From the NCBI RefSeq assembly GCF_003112775.1, contig NZ_BFCH01000018.1:982362-1046361 (forward strand): 64,000 bases of DNA, read 5' to 3'. The notes beneath the pieces were generated by a model that searched no databases, had not been told where the DNA came from, and saw only the letters and a program-made list of their open reading frames with translations. The translations under genes and the position numbers were made by a program. Shown piece by piece: positions 34,186 to 41,769 of the stretch (position 1 is its first letter; each line of letters begins with the position of its first letter). This DNA is from Mycobacterium montefiorense (GTDB taxonomy: Bacteria > Actinomycetota > Actinomycetes > Mycobacteriales > Mycobacteriaceae).

Positions 34186-35435
34186 TGCAGTTCGCCTTCG
34201 GTCGCGGCCTTTCGTGCGATTGCCCGCTGATAAACCTGCACGGTTTGCGCAGCGACGGCTTCCCAGCTGAACACGCTGACGGCGCGCGCTCGTCCCGCCT
34301 TTCCCAGGCTGCGGCGCTTTTCCGGCGAATCGAGGAGCTCACCGAGGGCGCGGGTCAACGCGTCGACGTCGGCGGGCGGCACCAATTCGGCGCACGCGCC
34401 ATCGGTCCCGAGAACCTCGGGCAATGCTCCCACCCGACTCGCGACGATCGGGGTACCGCTCGACATCGCTTCCACGGCAGGAAGCGAAAAGCCTTCGTAG
34501 AGCGACGGAATACAGGCGACCTCTGCCGAGGCGAACAAGGCTGCCAACTCGGCATCGGAGAGCCCGCTGGTGATGTGCACGATGTCGGAGATGCCCAGTT
34601 CGGCGATCAGCTTGTGCGTGGGGCCGTTGGGCTCCACTTTGGCGACGAGCCGCAACTCGACATCCCGATTCATCCGAGTCTTGGCGACCGCGTGCAGCAG
34701 AGTACTGACGCCCTTCAGCGGGGTGTCGGCGCTGGCGATCGCGATGATGCGTCCCGGTTGCCGTGGGCCCGAACCCGGTTGGAACAGTTCGGTGTTCACA
34801 CCCAACGGCACAACGTGCAGCTGATCCGCCGACACCCCGAAGTCGGAGACGATGTCCGCGGCCGACGACGACGAGACCGTCAACAAGTCCGGAATCTGGC
34901 GCGCAACCTGTTCTTGCATCGTGGAAAACCCATACCAGCGGTGCACCAACGGCTTTCGCCACCACTTTGCGGCAGCCACATCGAGCACCCGGTCACGGGT
35001 GATGGGGTGGTGCACGGTCGCGACCACCGGCATCCCGGTGCCCGAAATCGTGAGCAGTCCGGTGCCCAGGCTCTGGTTGTCGTGGACGACGTCGAAATCT
35101 CCGGCACGCTCAGCCAACAGCCGCGCAACACGCATCGTGAAAGTCCGCGGCTCGGGGAACCCCGCGGTCCACACGGTGAGGAGTTCCAACAGGTCGATCG
35201 AGTCGCGGATCTCGCTCGGGCGCGGCACCCGGAACGGGTCGGGCTCGCGGTACAGGTCAAGGCTCGGCACCTTGGTCAACCGCACCCGGGGATCGAGCAG
35301 TTCCGGATACGGCTGTCCGGAGAAGATTTCGACATCGTGACCGAGTTCGACGAGACCGTGGCTGAGATGGCGTATGTAGACGCCCTGCCCACCGCAATGG
35401 GTCTTACTACGGTAGGACAACAAGGCAATACGCAT
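34179..35435 (-). CDS. GT4-family glycosyltransferase (GT-B fold)
   Basis: 418 residues from ATG 35435, preferred over TTG 35441 because AAGAAGAG lies 6 nt before it. The N-terminal GGQGVYIRHLSHGLVELGHDVEIF and the C-terminal EGFSLPAVEAMSSGTPIVAS (E-x7-E donor-binding motif) define a retaining GT4 enzyme using a nucleotide sugar. It is the first gene of the GT4-methyltransferase-toroid operon, with a symmetric site in the leader region. Confidence 0.88.
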   Translation of the reverse strand: MRIALLSYRSKTHCGGQGVYIRHLSHGLVELGHDVEIFSGQPYPELLDPRVRLTKVPSLDLYREPDPFRVPRPSEIRDSIDLLELLTVWTAGFPEPRTFTMRVARLLAERAGDFDVVHDNQSLGTGLLTISGTGMPVVATVHHPITRDRVLDVAAAKWWRKPLVHRWYGFSTMQEQVARQIPDLLTVSSSSAADIVSDFGVSADQLHVVPLGVNTELFQPGSGPRQPGRIIAIASADTPLKGVSTLLHAVAKTRMNRDVELRLVAKVEPNGPTHKLIAELGISDIVHITSGLSDAELAALFASAEVACIPSLYEGFSLPAVEAMSSGTPIVASRVGALPEVLGTDGACAELVPPADVDALTRALGELLDSPEKRRSLGKAGRARAVSVFSWEAVAAQTVQVYQRAIARKAATEGELQC

Positions 35436-35763
35436 ACTCAACTCTTCTTTGCTGGTTAACGAACGCGGAAGGGCGCCGAATCCATTGCGATCAACGAGCT
35501 CCCGAACCCCGTGACAGCAAACTGGACATGTGTCCAGACTATAGTTCGATCAGCTAATCGACGCAACGCGCCATCGGTGCCCTTCAATCCTAGGTTTCGG
35601 CGACTTTCGTCCATCCGTGCGGCCGCCAGATCACTGTTCCAGGCCGTGCTGAAACGCTTGCCGCATGGATCGTGTTGTGAGCCAATGGGCTCATCATCGA
35701 TCGATGCCGGGGAGCAATTGTTTGCTGGCGTAAGCGCCGGCGTGGCACAGACGAAGTCCCGGT
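35436..35763. other. 328-bp intergenic region between the GT4 operon and tetR
   Basis: No convincing gene. It must contain the promoter of the minus-strand GT4 operon. The notable feature is the inverted repeat at 35522-35537. A frame around 35511-35804 on the plus strand is very basic, lacks motifs and runs into the tetR gene, so it is not called. Confidence 0.6.
35522..35537. promoter_or_regulatory. inverted repeat CTGGACA-TG-TGTCCAG, TetR-type operator candidate
   Basis: Perfect 7-bp arms with a 2-nt spacer, 87 bp upstream of the GT4 start. Symmetric TGGACA..TGTCCA sites are typical TetR-family operators, and a tetR gene lies immediately upstream of this region. Confidence 0.5.
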
Positions 35764-36387
35764 TCAGCGGTCGAACAGATCGGACAGGGCGTCGGAGACC
35801 ATGATTTCGGGGCTTTGGTCGATCCCGACATTGCGCAGCTCACCGTCGATGGCCAGAGATGCGATGCCGTGCACGAGGGACCACAGCGGTCCGGCGGCCT
35901 CGCGCGGTTCTTGGCCGCGCAGCGACCCGGCGGCCTGACACGCGGCTATCCCGTCGAGCAAAACTCCAAAGGCTTGACCTGCAGCGACCGCCAGGCTCGG
36001 GTACTGGGTTTTGTGGGTATCCGCGCCGAACATGACGCGGTACTGGTCCGGATGACCAAGGGCAAAACGCACATATGCGCGACCTATTTCAATCAGCTTC
36101 TCCGTCGGCTCCGACACGGCATCAACGGCGGCCGTCAATGCCGTGTGGAGCTCAAGAAATCCCTGTTCAGCGACTGTAGCGAGTAGGTGGGCCTTGTCGG
36201 TGAAGTGACGGTACGGAGCCGCGGCGCTGACGCCCGCCCGTCGCGCCGCTTCGGTCAACGTGAAACCCTTTGGCCCCCGCTCGGCCACGAGCGAGAGCGC
36301 GGCGCTGGTCAGCGCTCGTTTGAGATCGCCGTGGTGGTAGCTGTGACGCGGCTTCGCCGTCGCAGCAGGTGCCTTCTTCGCAGACAT
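35764..36387 (-). CDS. TetR-family transcriptional regulator (WHG/TetR_C_33-like)
   Basis: 207 residues from ATG 36387, supported by TAATGT ending 7 nt upstream (leaderless); a GTG at 36429 is in frame but would overlap the divergent promoter. The helix-turn-helix is FTLTEAARRAGVSAAAPYRHFTDKAHLL, preceded by the YHHGDLKRAL motif typical of the WHG-domain branch. The C-terminal ligand domain is normal in size. It is divergent from an SDR gene and upstream of the GT4 operon, so either may be its target. Confidence 0.85.
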   Translation of the reverse strand: MSAKKAPAATAKPRHSYHHGDLKRALTSAALSLVAERGPKGFTLTEAARRAGVSAAAPYRHFTDKAHLLATVAEQGFLELHTALTAAVDAVSEPTEKLIEIGRAYVRFALGHPDQYRVMFGADTHKTQYPSLAVAAGQAFGVLLDGIAACQAAGSLRGQEPREAAGPLWSLVHGIASLAIDGELRNVGIDQSPEIMVSDALSDLFDR

Positions 36388-36417
36388 GTTGACGACATTA
36401 ACATGCTGACTTATGTT
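36385..36417. promoter_or_regulatory. CATGTT/AACATG/ATGTT repeats in the tetR-SDR divergent promoter
   Basis: CATGTT at 36385-36390 pairs with AACATG at 36400-36405, and AACAT at 36400-36404 pairs again with ATGTT at 36413-36417. The overlapping inverted repeats cover the tetR -10 hexamer (TAATGT, 36395-36400), a usual site for TetR autoregulation. Confidence 0.45.
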
Positions 36418-36448
36418 TATGGCATTCACATTTTTGGAAGGAGCCGAA

Positions 36449-37273
36449 ATGTCAACTCAACGACACGGGGGAGCCGGCGGCTGGGCGGTGATCACGGGTG
36501 CCAGCTCTGGTCTCGGCGCGATCTTCGCCGACATGCTGGCCAAGCGGAGTTTGTCATTGCTACTGGCCGGACGCGACGAAGTTCGGCTAAACGCGGTGGC
36601 GCAGCGAGTTCGCCATGGCACTGCCGGGATTGACGTCGAAGTGGTCGTCGGGGACCTGGGCACCCGGTCGGGCGTCGATGCCCTCGCGGTGCGGCTCGAG
36701 GGACGTGCGGTCGAGGTGCTGGTCAATAATGCCGGGTTCGGCACGTACGGGCGGTTTTCGGAACTGGATGCCGACCGCGAGCATGAGCTGGTCGCGGTCA
36801 ACGTCGATGCGCTGGTTCGTCTCACGCATGCGGTGCTTCCCGGAATGCTGGCCCGCGGTCGCGGCGGCATCCTCAACGTCGCCTCCACGATCGCGTTTAC
36901 GCCCGGGACCTATCAGGCCACCTACGGCGCCTCGAAGGCTTTCGTACTTTCGCTAAGCCGGGCGTTGTGGGCAGAGACCCGGGGCTCGGGCGTAACGGTG
37001 ACTGCGCTGTGCCCAGGACCCACCCGCACCGGATTCGTCGATGCACTGGGATCGGATGTCTCGCACACCGCGATCTACCGACGCCTGGCGGCACCGGAGC
37101 CGGTGGTGTCAGCGGGACTGCGCGCACTCGACCGAGGCCGAGGCGTCGCGGTCCCCGGGTGGCGCAATCGGATCATGTCTACCGCCAGCAGCTTCTCACC
37201 CGGTTGGCTTTCGGCCTTGATCAGCGCCCGGTTGCTGCGGCCCGCGGCCGCGACGACACATGCAGGCCGCTGA
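36449..37273 (+). CDS. short-chain dehydrogenase/reductase (SDR)
   Basis: 274 residues from ATG 36449, with GGAAGGAG just upstream. TGASSGLGAIFADML is the NAD(P)-binding motif, NNAG the structural motif, and the catalytic Ser, Tyr and Lys fall in NVASTIAFTPGTYQATYGASKAF. The C-terminal CPGPTRTGF is conserved. Substrate unknown. It is transcribed away from the TetR gene, the usual arrangement for a regulated pair. Confidence 0.88.
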   Translation: MSTQRHGGAGGWAVITGASSGLGAIFADMLAKRSLSLLLAGRDEVRLNAVAQRVRHGTAGIDVEVVVGDLGTRSGVDALAVRLEGRAVEVLVNNAGFGTYGRFSELDADREHELVAVNVDALVRLTHAVLPGMLARGRGGILNVASTIAFTPGTYQATYGASKAFVLSLSRALWAETRGSGVTVTALCPGPTRTGFVDALGSDVSHTAIYRRLAAPEPVVSAGLRALDRGRGVAVPGWRNRIMSTASSFSPGWLSALISARLLRPAAATTHAGR

Positions 37274-37274
37274 A

Positions 37275-37337
37275 ATGTCCGGCAAGCTCGTCGGCTTTCT
37301 CGCCAGTCGCCTCATGAAAGCCGCCGAACGCCTGTAA
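37275..37337 (+). other. 20-codon open frame after the SDR gene
   Basis: Starts 1 bp after the SDR stop and encodes MSGKLVGFLASRLMKAAERL, an amphipathic peptide. No clear ribosome site. It could be a tiny gene, the head of a deleted gene or chance. Confidence 0.15.
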
Positions 37338-37455
37338 TCCACATCACATCTGACAACCCGTGCTCCACTTGCTCCGAATTGAGGCTATCCACACGGGAAT
37401 TCGTGGGTCCGGGTAACCATCCGGCCCGTCCCAGCGTGGCTAGGACGGGGTCATC

Positions 37456-39009
37456 GTGAAGGCGGCAGTACGAACAAGCTACGACGTGATCGTGTGTGGC
37501 GCCGGTTCGTCGGGATCGGTCATCGCCGGACGGTTGGCGGAAAATCCCGACGTCTCGGTCTTGCTGGTGGAGGCCGGCGGGAGCGACGAAGTTCCCAGCG
37601 TCACCGAGGCGAGCCAGTGGCCACTGAATCTGGGCAGTGAACGCGATTGGGGATTCGTGTCCGACCCCGACCCCAGGCTGCACGGGCGCTCGATCGGATT
37701 CTCGATGGGCAAGGTGTTGGGTGGCGGATCCAGCATCAACGTAATGATCTGGGCACGCGGGCACCGCAGTGACTGGGACCTGTTCGCGGCCGAGTCCGGT
37801 GAACCGGCCTGGGGCTATGAGGCGGTCCTGGATCTGTACAAACAGATCGAGGACTGGCACGGCGTAGGCGAGCCGGACCATCGAGGCAGGGGAGGCCCGG
37901 TGTTTGTTCAGCCGGCTCCAGGCGCACATCCGGCCGCCGCCGCGACGGTGAAAGCGGCTAGGACACTGGGGATCCCGACGTACCAAAGCCCCAACGGTCG
38001 CCTGATGGAAGATATGCGCGGTGCCGCGATCACCGACCTGCGTAGCCGCGGTGGAAAACGCCAGTCGATATTTCGCACCTATGCCGCCCCATATCTCGAC
38101 AAGCCGAACCTGACCGTGGTCTCGAACGCGTTGGTGACACGGGTCGAATTCGAGGGGAATCGGGCCACCGGCGTCGACATCCTCCATCAGGGCACGATCC
38201 ATCACGCGACCGCCAACGTCGAGGTTGTGTTGTCGCTCGGAGCGATTCACACGCCCAAGGTGCTGATGCAGTCTGGCATCGGCGACGCGGACGAACTGTC
38301 CCGGCTCGGTATCGCGGTCCGAGAACACTTGCCCGGGGTCGGACGTAACCTTCAAGACCACTTCGGGTTTGACTGTGTCTGGGAGCTGCCCGAGGACGTG
38401 CAGGGCAGCACCGAGTCGGGGGCGACGCTGTTCTGGGACTCCGGCCTCGGCGACCATGACGGACCGGACCTGTTCGCCTGTTTCGCTCCCTTTGGCAAGT
38501 CCACGCCCGAAAACGTCGCCAAATATGGGTTACCGCAGAACGCATGGGTCCTGTTCGGCTCCCCGACGCACCCCAAGAGCCGCGGGCAGTTGCGATTGAC
38601 CGGTCCCGATCCGAGCGACCCGCTTCGGATCGAGGCGAACGCACTGTCTGATCCCTACGATGTCAAGACGGGCATCGCCTGCATCGACACCCTCAGGGAA
38701 TTAGGCAATTCCGCTGCGATGAGCCCTTATGTCACGCGCGAAGTCATGCCGGGCAACCTGACGGGTGACGAGTTGGAAACCTACTTGCGCAACGCAGTCA
38801 CCACCTATTGGCACGAATCGGGAACGGCGAAGATGGGCCGTGACCAAATGTCGGTGGTCGATGGACACCTCAACGTCTACGGCGTCGAGAAGCTGCGCGT
38901 CGCCGACGCGTCGATCATGCCGCGCATCACCAGTGGCAACACCATGGCGCCCTGCGTAGTAATCGGCGAACATGCCGCACAGTTCATCAAGGCCGACCAC
39001 CGGCTCTGA
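37456..39009 (+). CDS. GMC-family FAD oxidoreductase (choline dehydrogenase-like)
   Basis: 517 residues from GTG 37456. VIVCGAGSSGSVIAGRL is the FAD dinucleotide motif, GKVLGGGSSINVMIWARGH the first GMC signature and LSLGAIHTPKVLMQSGIG the second. The C-terminal HESGTAKMG holds the active-site His and LRVADASIMPRITSGNTMAP the terminal FAD-binding signature with Asn. GMC enzymes oxidise alcohols; mycobacterial members are often only loosely related to choline dehydrogenase, so the substrate is open. Confidence 0.9.
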   Translation: MKAAVRTSYDVIVCGAGSSGSVIAGRLAENPDVSVLLVEAGGSDEVPSVTEASQWPLNLGSERDWGFVSDPDPRLHGRSIGFSMGKVLGGGSSINVMIWARGHRSDWDLFAAESGEPAWGYEAVLDLYKQIEDWHGVGEPDHRGRGGPVFVQPAPGAHPAAAATVKAARTLGIPTYQSPNGRLMEDMRGAAITDLRSRGGKRQSIFRTYAAPYLDKPNLTVVSNALVTRVEFEGNRATGVDILHQGTIHHATANVEVVLSLGAIHTPKVLMQSGIGDADELSRLGIAVREHLPGVGRNLQDHFGFDCVWELPEDVQGSTESGATLFWDSGLGDHDGPDLFACFAPFGKSTPENVAKYGLPQNAWVLFGSPTHPKSRGQLRLTGPDPSDPLRIEANALSDPYDVKTGIACIDTLRELGNSAAMSPYVTREVMPGNLTGDELETYLRNAVTTYWHESGTAKMGRDQMSVVDGHLNVYGVEKLRVADASIMPRITSGNTMAPCVVIGEHAAQFIKADHRL

Positions 39010-39104
39010 CAACAAGCAATGTCGGGCCTCGGATCAGGCCGCCGTGCATCCGGCAACGAATCCATAATGACCAAACATCAAAACCCCGATAGGAATTGAC
39101 AATC

Positions 39105-39896
39105 ATGATTGAAGTCATCGACAAGGGTGAGACGAGTGAGGAGCACCCGCACCCATTGCTTTTTGTGCACGGCGGCTTCCAAGGCGCATGGTGCTGGGAC
39201 GTGAATTTTCTCGACTACTTCGCGGGGCGTGGGTTTCGTGTCGTAGCGCCCAGCTATCGCGGCCACGGCGCTAGCCCCGTGGACAAATCGATGCGGCTGT
39301 GCTCGATATCGGACTTCGTCGAAGACGTCGCCTCCATCGCTAATACCCTTGTACCACAGCCTATTCCGATCGGGCATTCGATGGGTGGTTTCATCGTGCA
39401 GAAGTACCTGGAAAGCAACGACGCGCCGGCCGGAGTCCTGCTGGCCTCCGCACCGCCGCGCGGACATCTGCGGAGCATGTTGCGGGCAATGCGCAAGTAT
39501 CCGTTGAGCAGCAACAAGTTCGCGCTGACAGGTCGGCCGGCCGACATGTGCGGGGGGACGCTGGCGGGCGCACGAGATACGTTCTTCGGCCCGTCGACGC
39601 CCGAGTCCGTGGTGATCGAAGGCATGGGGCGGCTGCGGCCGGACAGCACGCGGGCAATCCTCGGCGACATGGTCGCACTCAAACTCGTGAAGACAACCCG
39701 AGTTACCACGCCCCTGCTGGTGCTCGGCAGTGAGCACGACGGGATTTACCCACCCGCCGACGTGCGCAGGACGGCAAAGGCCTACGGCACCGAGGCAAGT
39801 ATCTTCCCGAGCATGGGACACGAGATGATGCTGGAATCCGACTGGGTGACCGTGGCCGACCACATCGTTTCCTGGCTGAACGAGCGAGGACTCTAG
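39105..39896 (+). CDS. alpha/beta hydrolase
   Basis: 263 residues from ATG 39105 (TTG 39096 also in frame). HGGFQGAWCWD gives the oxyanion region, IGHSMGGFIVQ the Ser nucleophile elbow, LVLGSEHDGIYPP the Asp and FPSMGHEMMLE the His. A complete Ser-Asp-His triad therefore predicts an esterase or lipase-like enzyme. It lies 95 bp after the GMC oxidoreductase gene on the same strand and may be expressed with it. Confidence 0.85.
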   Translation: MIEVIDKGETSEEHPHPLLFVHGGFQGAWCWDVNFLDYFAGRGFRVVAPSYRGHGASPVDKSMRLCSISDFVEDVASIANTLVPQPIPIGHSMGGFIVQKYLESNDAPAGVLLASAPPRGHLRSMLRAMRKYPLSSNKFALTGRPADMCGGTLAGARDTFFGPSTPESVVIEGMGRLRPDSTRAILGDMVALKLVKTTRVTTPLLVLGSEHDGIYPPADVRRTAKAYGTEASIFPSMGHEMMLESDWVTVADHIVSWLNERGL

Positions 39897-39906
39897 CTGG
39901 TTTTGC

Positions 39907-39912
39907 TACCAT
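39907..39912 (+). promoter_or_regulatory. -10 hexamer of a leaderless promoter
   Basis: TACCAT ends 6 nt before the ATG at 39919, with no ribosome-binding site. Confidence 0.5.
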
Positions 39913-39918
39913 CGCGCG

Positions 39919-40701
39919 ATGCCCGATTCGGCTGCGCCACGATCTGTTTCACGACGCAAAATCTTCAAATATGCCGTCGCTCCGGCGCTACTGAGCCTGA
40001 CCGCAACGTGCGGTGCACCCCGGGCCGCCGCCGACAACATCCAGCTAATCGACTTTGCGGAGAAACGAATCTCGCCGGATGAGATCAAAGCCGCCGGTTA
40101 CGCCGGGGTGATCAACTACGTCTCGGCGGAGCGGCCGGGGGCGCATTTCGAAGCGAAGCCCATCACTCGCCAGTACGCGGACGCATTGCGCGCAGCAGGA
40201 CTTCAGATCGTCAGCAACTTTCAGTACGGCAAGCCGGGATGGCCCGCTACCCCGTCTGATCTCACCCGCGGACACGACGGTGGCGTGGCGGACGCTCAAA
40301 CGGCCCTGCAACTCCATACCGCTGCGGGAGGCCCGAATTCGGCACCAATCTTCTTCAGTGTCGACGACGATATAGACCAGAGCACTTGGAATACCGTTGC
40401 CGTCGACTGGTTTCGGGGAATCAACTCGGTACTCGGCGTAGGACGCACCGGCATCTACGGCCACAACAACGCGTGCGGGTGGGCGATCAGGGACGGCGTG
40501 ATCGGCAACTCGACGAGTGCCGGACACCGCTGGGCATGGCAAACACGGTCGTGGTCACATGGCCAGCGCGAGCCCATGGCGGTGCTGTACCAAGCGATCG
40601 TCAACAGCCCATCCAATCCCGGCCCCATTCTTGGCGGCATCAACGTGGATGTGGACGACGTCCTCGCGGCCGATTACGGACAGTGGGATCTCAACCGCTG
40701 A
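39919..40701 (+). CDS. Tat-exported DUF1906 glycoside hydrolase-like protein (Rv2525c paralogue)
   Basis: 260 residues. SRRKIFKYAVAPALLSL is a twin-arginine signal. The mature part is the DUF1906 TIM-barrel seen in Rv2525c: LIDFAEKRISPDEIKAAGYAGVINYVS, QIVSNFQYGKPG, PIFFSVDDDIDQ and TGIYGHNNACGWAI. The acidic residues in FSVDDDID fit a glycosidase-like site, and this family is implicated in peptidoglycan or cell-wall processing. Activity is inferred from the fold. Confidence 0.85.
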   Translation: MPDSAAPRSVSRRKIFKYAVAPALLSLTATCGAPRAAADNIQLIDFAEKRISPDEIKAAGYAGVINYVSAERPGAHFEAKPITRQYADALRAAGLQIVSNFQYGKPGWPATPSDLTRGHDGGVADAQTALQLHTAAGGPNSAPIFFSVDDDIDQSTWNTVAVDWFRGINSVLGVGRTGIYGHNNACGWAIRDGVIGNSTSAGHRWAWQTRSWSHGQREPMAVLYQAIVNSPSNPGPILGGINVDVDDVLAADYGQWDLNR

Positions 40702-40706
40702 GCCCG

Positions 40707-41582
40707 CTACATGCCCAGCGGCACCGAGCTGCCCGTCGCCTGGGGTGTCGTCGAGGCGATGAAGTCCTCCAGGATGTCGGCCACCGCCGCCGGCGCTTCC
40801 ACGTGGGGGAAGTGCCCGACACCCTCGATCACCTCGAGGCGACTGCCGTCGAGCGCATCGTGGGCAGCGTAGGCGTGCGCGACCGGAATGATCCGATCCT
40901 GATCACCCCAGATCAGCACGGTAGGCAAGCCGGCCGCGACGTGCAGCTTGTTGAGCGCGCTGACCGCCTGACCGCGATAGTCCACGACTGAGCGCAACGT
41001 CCGCAAAAACGCCTGACGGGTCCGCGCGTCCGACAGCGAGCAATACGCCTGCCACATCTCACCTGCTCGCGGTGCGCGAACCCCCGCGGTCGCCAACCAT
41101 GAACCCACCTTGTTGCCGACGTTCAGCACGGGCTGCGGCGCGACCACGGGCAACACCAACTCGGCACCGGGTGCCGACAGCATCCGCAGCACCGGGCTGA
41201 GCTCTGGGCCGAGGCCGCCGCTGCCGATCAGGGCCAGCCGCTCGCAGTAATCCCGGTGCTGATGGGTGAATTGCATCGCGATGCCGCCGCCCAGCGACTG
41301 CCCGACCACGGTTGCGCGCGTCACGCCGAGTTCGTCGAGCAGATCACGCAGAGAAACCGCGAATGCTCCCAGCGAGTAATCGCCGCGGGGCTTAGCGGAC
41401 TCGCCGTGGCCGAGCAGGTCCGGCGCGATGACGCGGTACTTCTTGGCCAGCTGCGGGATGATCTCACGCCAGGTGGCCGAGCTGCCTGCCATCCCGTGTA
41501 TCAGCAGAAGGGCTTGACCGTGGCCGGCTTCCCGGTAGGCGATCCGGTCGCCGTGCAGTTCGATGTACCTCAAGTCGCTCAT
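40707..41582 (-). CDS. alpha/beta hydrolase, Rv2715-like
   Basis: 291 residues. Motifs in order: LIHGMAGSSATW (oxyanion), DLLGHGESAKP, VVGQSLGGGIAMQF (Ser elbow), LIWGDQDRIIPV (Asp) and GVGHFPHVEAP (His). The layout matches meta-cleavage-product and related mycobacterial hydrolases; the M. tuberculosis protein Rv2715 is similar as I recall it. It converges on the DUF1906 gene with a 5-bp gap. Confidence 0.82.
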   Translation of the reverse strand: MSDLRYIELHGDRIAYREAGHGQALLLIHGMAGSSATWREIIPQLAKKYRVIAPDLLGHGESAKPRGDYSLGAFAVSLRDLLDELGVTRATVVGQSLGGGIAMQFTHQHRDYCERLALIGSGGLGPELSPVLRMLSAPGAELVLPVVAPQPVLNVGNKVGSWLATAGVRAPRAGEMWQAYCSLSDARTRQAFLRTLRSVVDYRGQAVSALNKLHVAAGLPTVLIWGDQDRIIPVAHAYAAHDALDGSRLEVIEGVGHFPHVEAPAAVADILEDFIASTTPQATGSSVPLGM

Positions 41583-41706
41583 CTCAACCGTTTACCCAGC
41601 TTTACTCGTTGGACGCATCGGCGCTTCAACAAAGCGTACGCAACTTACGCTGTCGTAGGTTACTCGTGGGTAGTAGTGTGGCGGGCCTCACGGGCTCGCC
41701 GAGACG

Positions 41707-41744
41707 AACGACACCCCGCGAACCGGGGCGCCCGCGGGGTGTCG
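41707..41744. terminator. hairpin terminator downstream of katG
   Basis: A 13-bp perfect stem, ACGACACCCCGCG at 41707-41719 and CGCGGGGTGTCGT at 41732-41744, with a 12-nt GC-rich loop, 26 bp after the katG stop on the minus strand. Confidence 0.8.
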
Positions 41745-41769
41745 TCTGGTAGCAGCGATCAGGCCGGTA

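Noticed and set aside
35511..35804. 97-codon frame between the GT4 operon and tetR
   Set aside because: Very basic product, no ribosome site, and it runs into the tetR coding region.
37312..38457. 381-codon open frame antisense to the GMC oxidoreductase gene
   Set aside because: Shadow of a gene with intact FAD and active-site motifs.
27622..39107. Identical 12-mer TTGACAATCATG before two start codons (27622 and 39096)
   Set aside because: Short match between unrelated genes; it is easily explained by chance.
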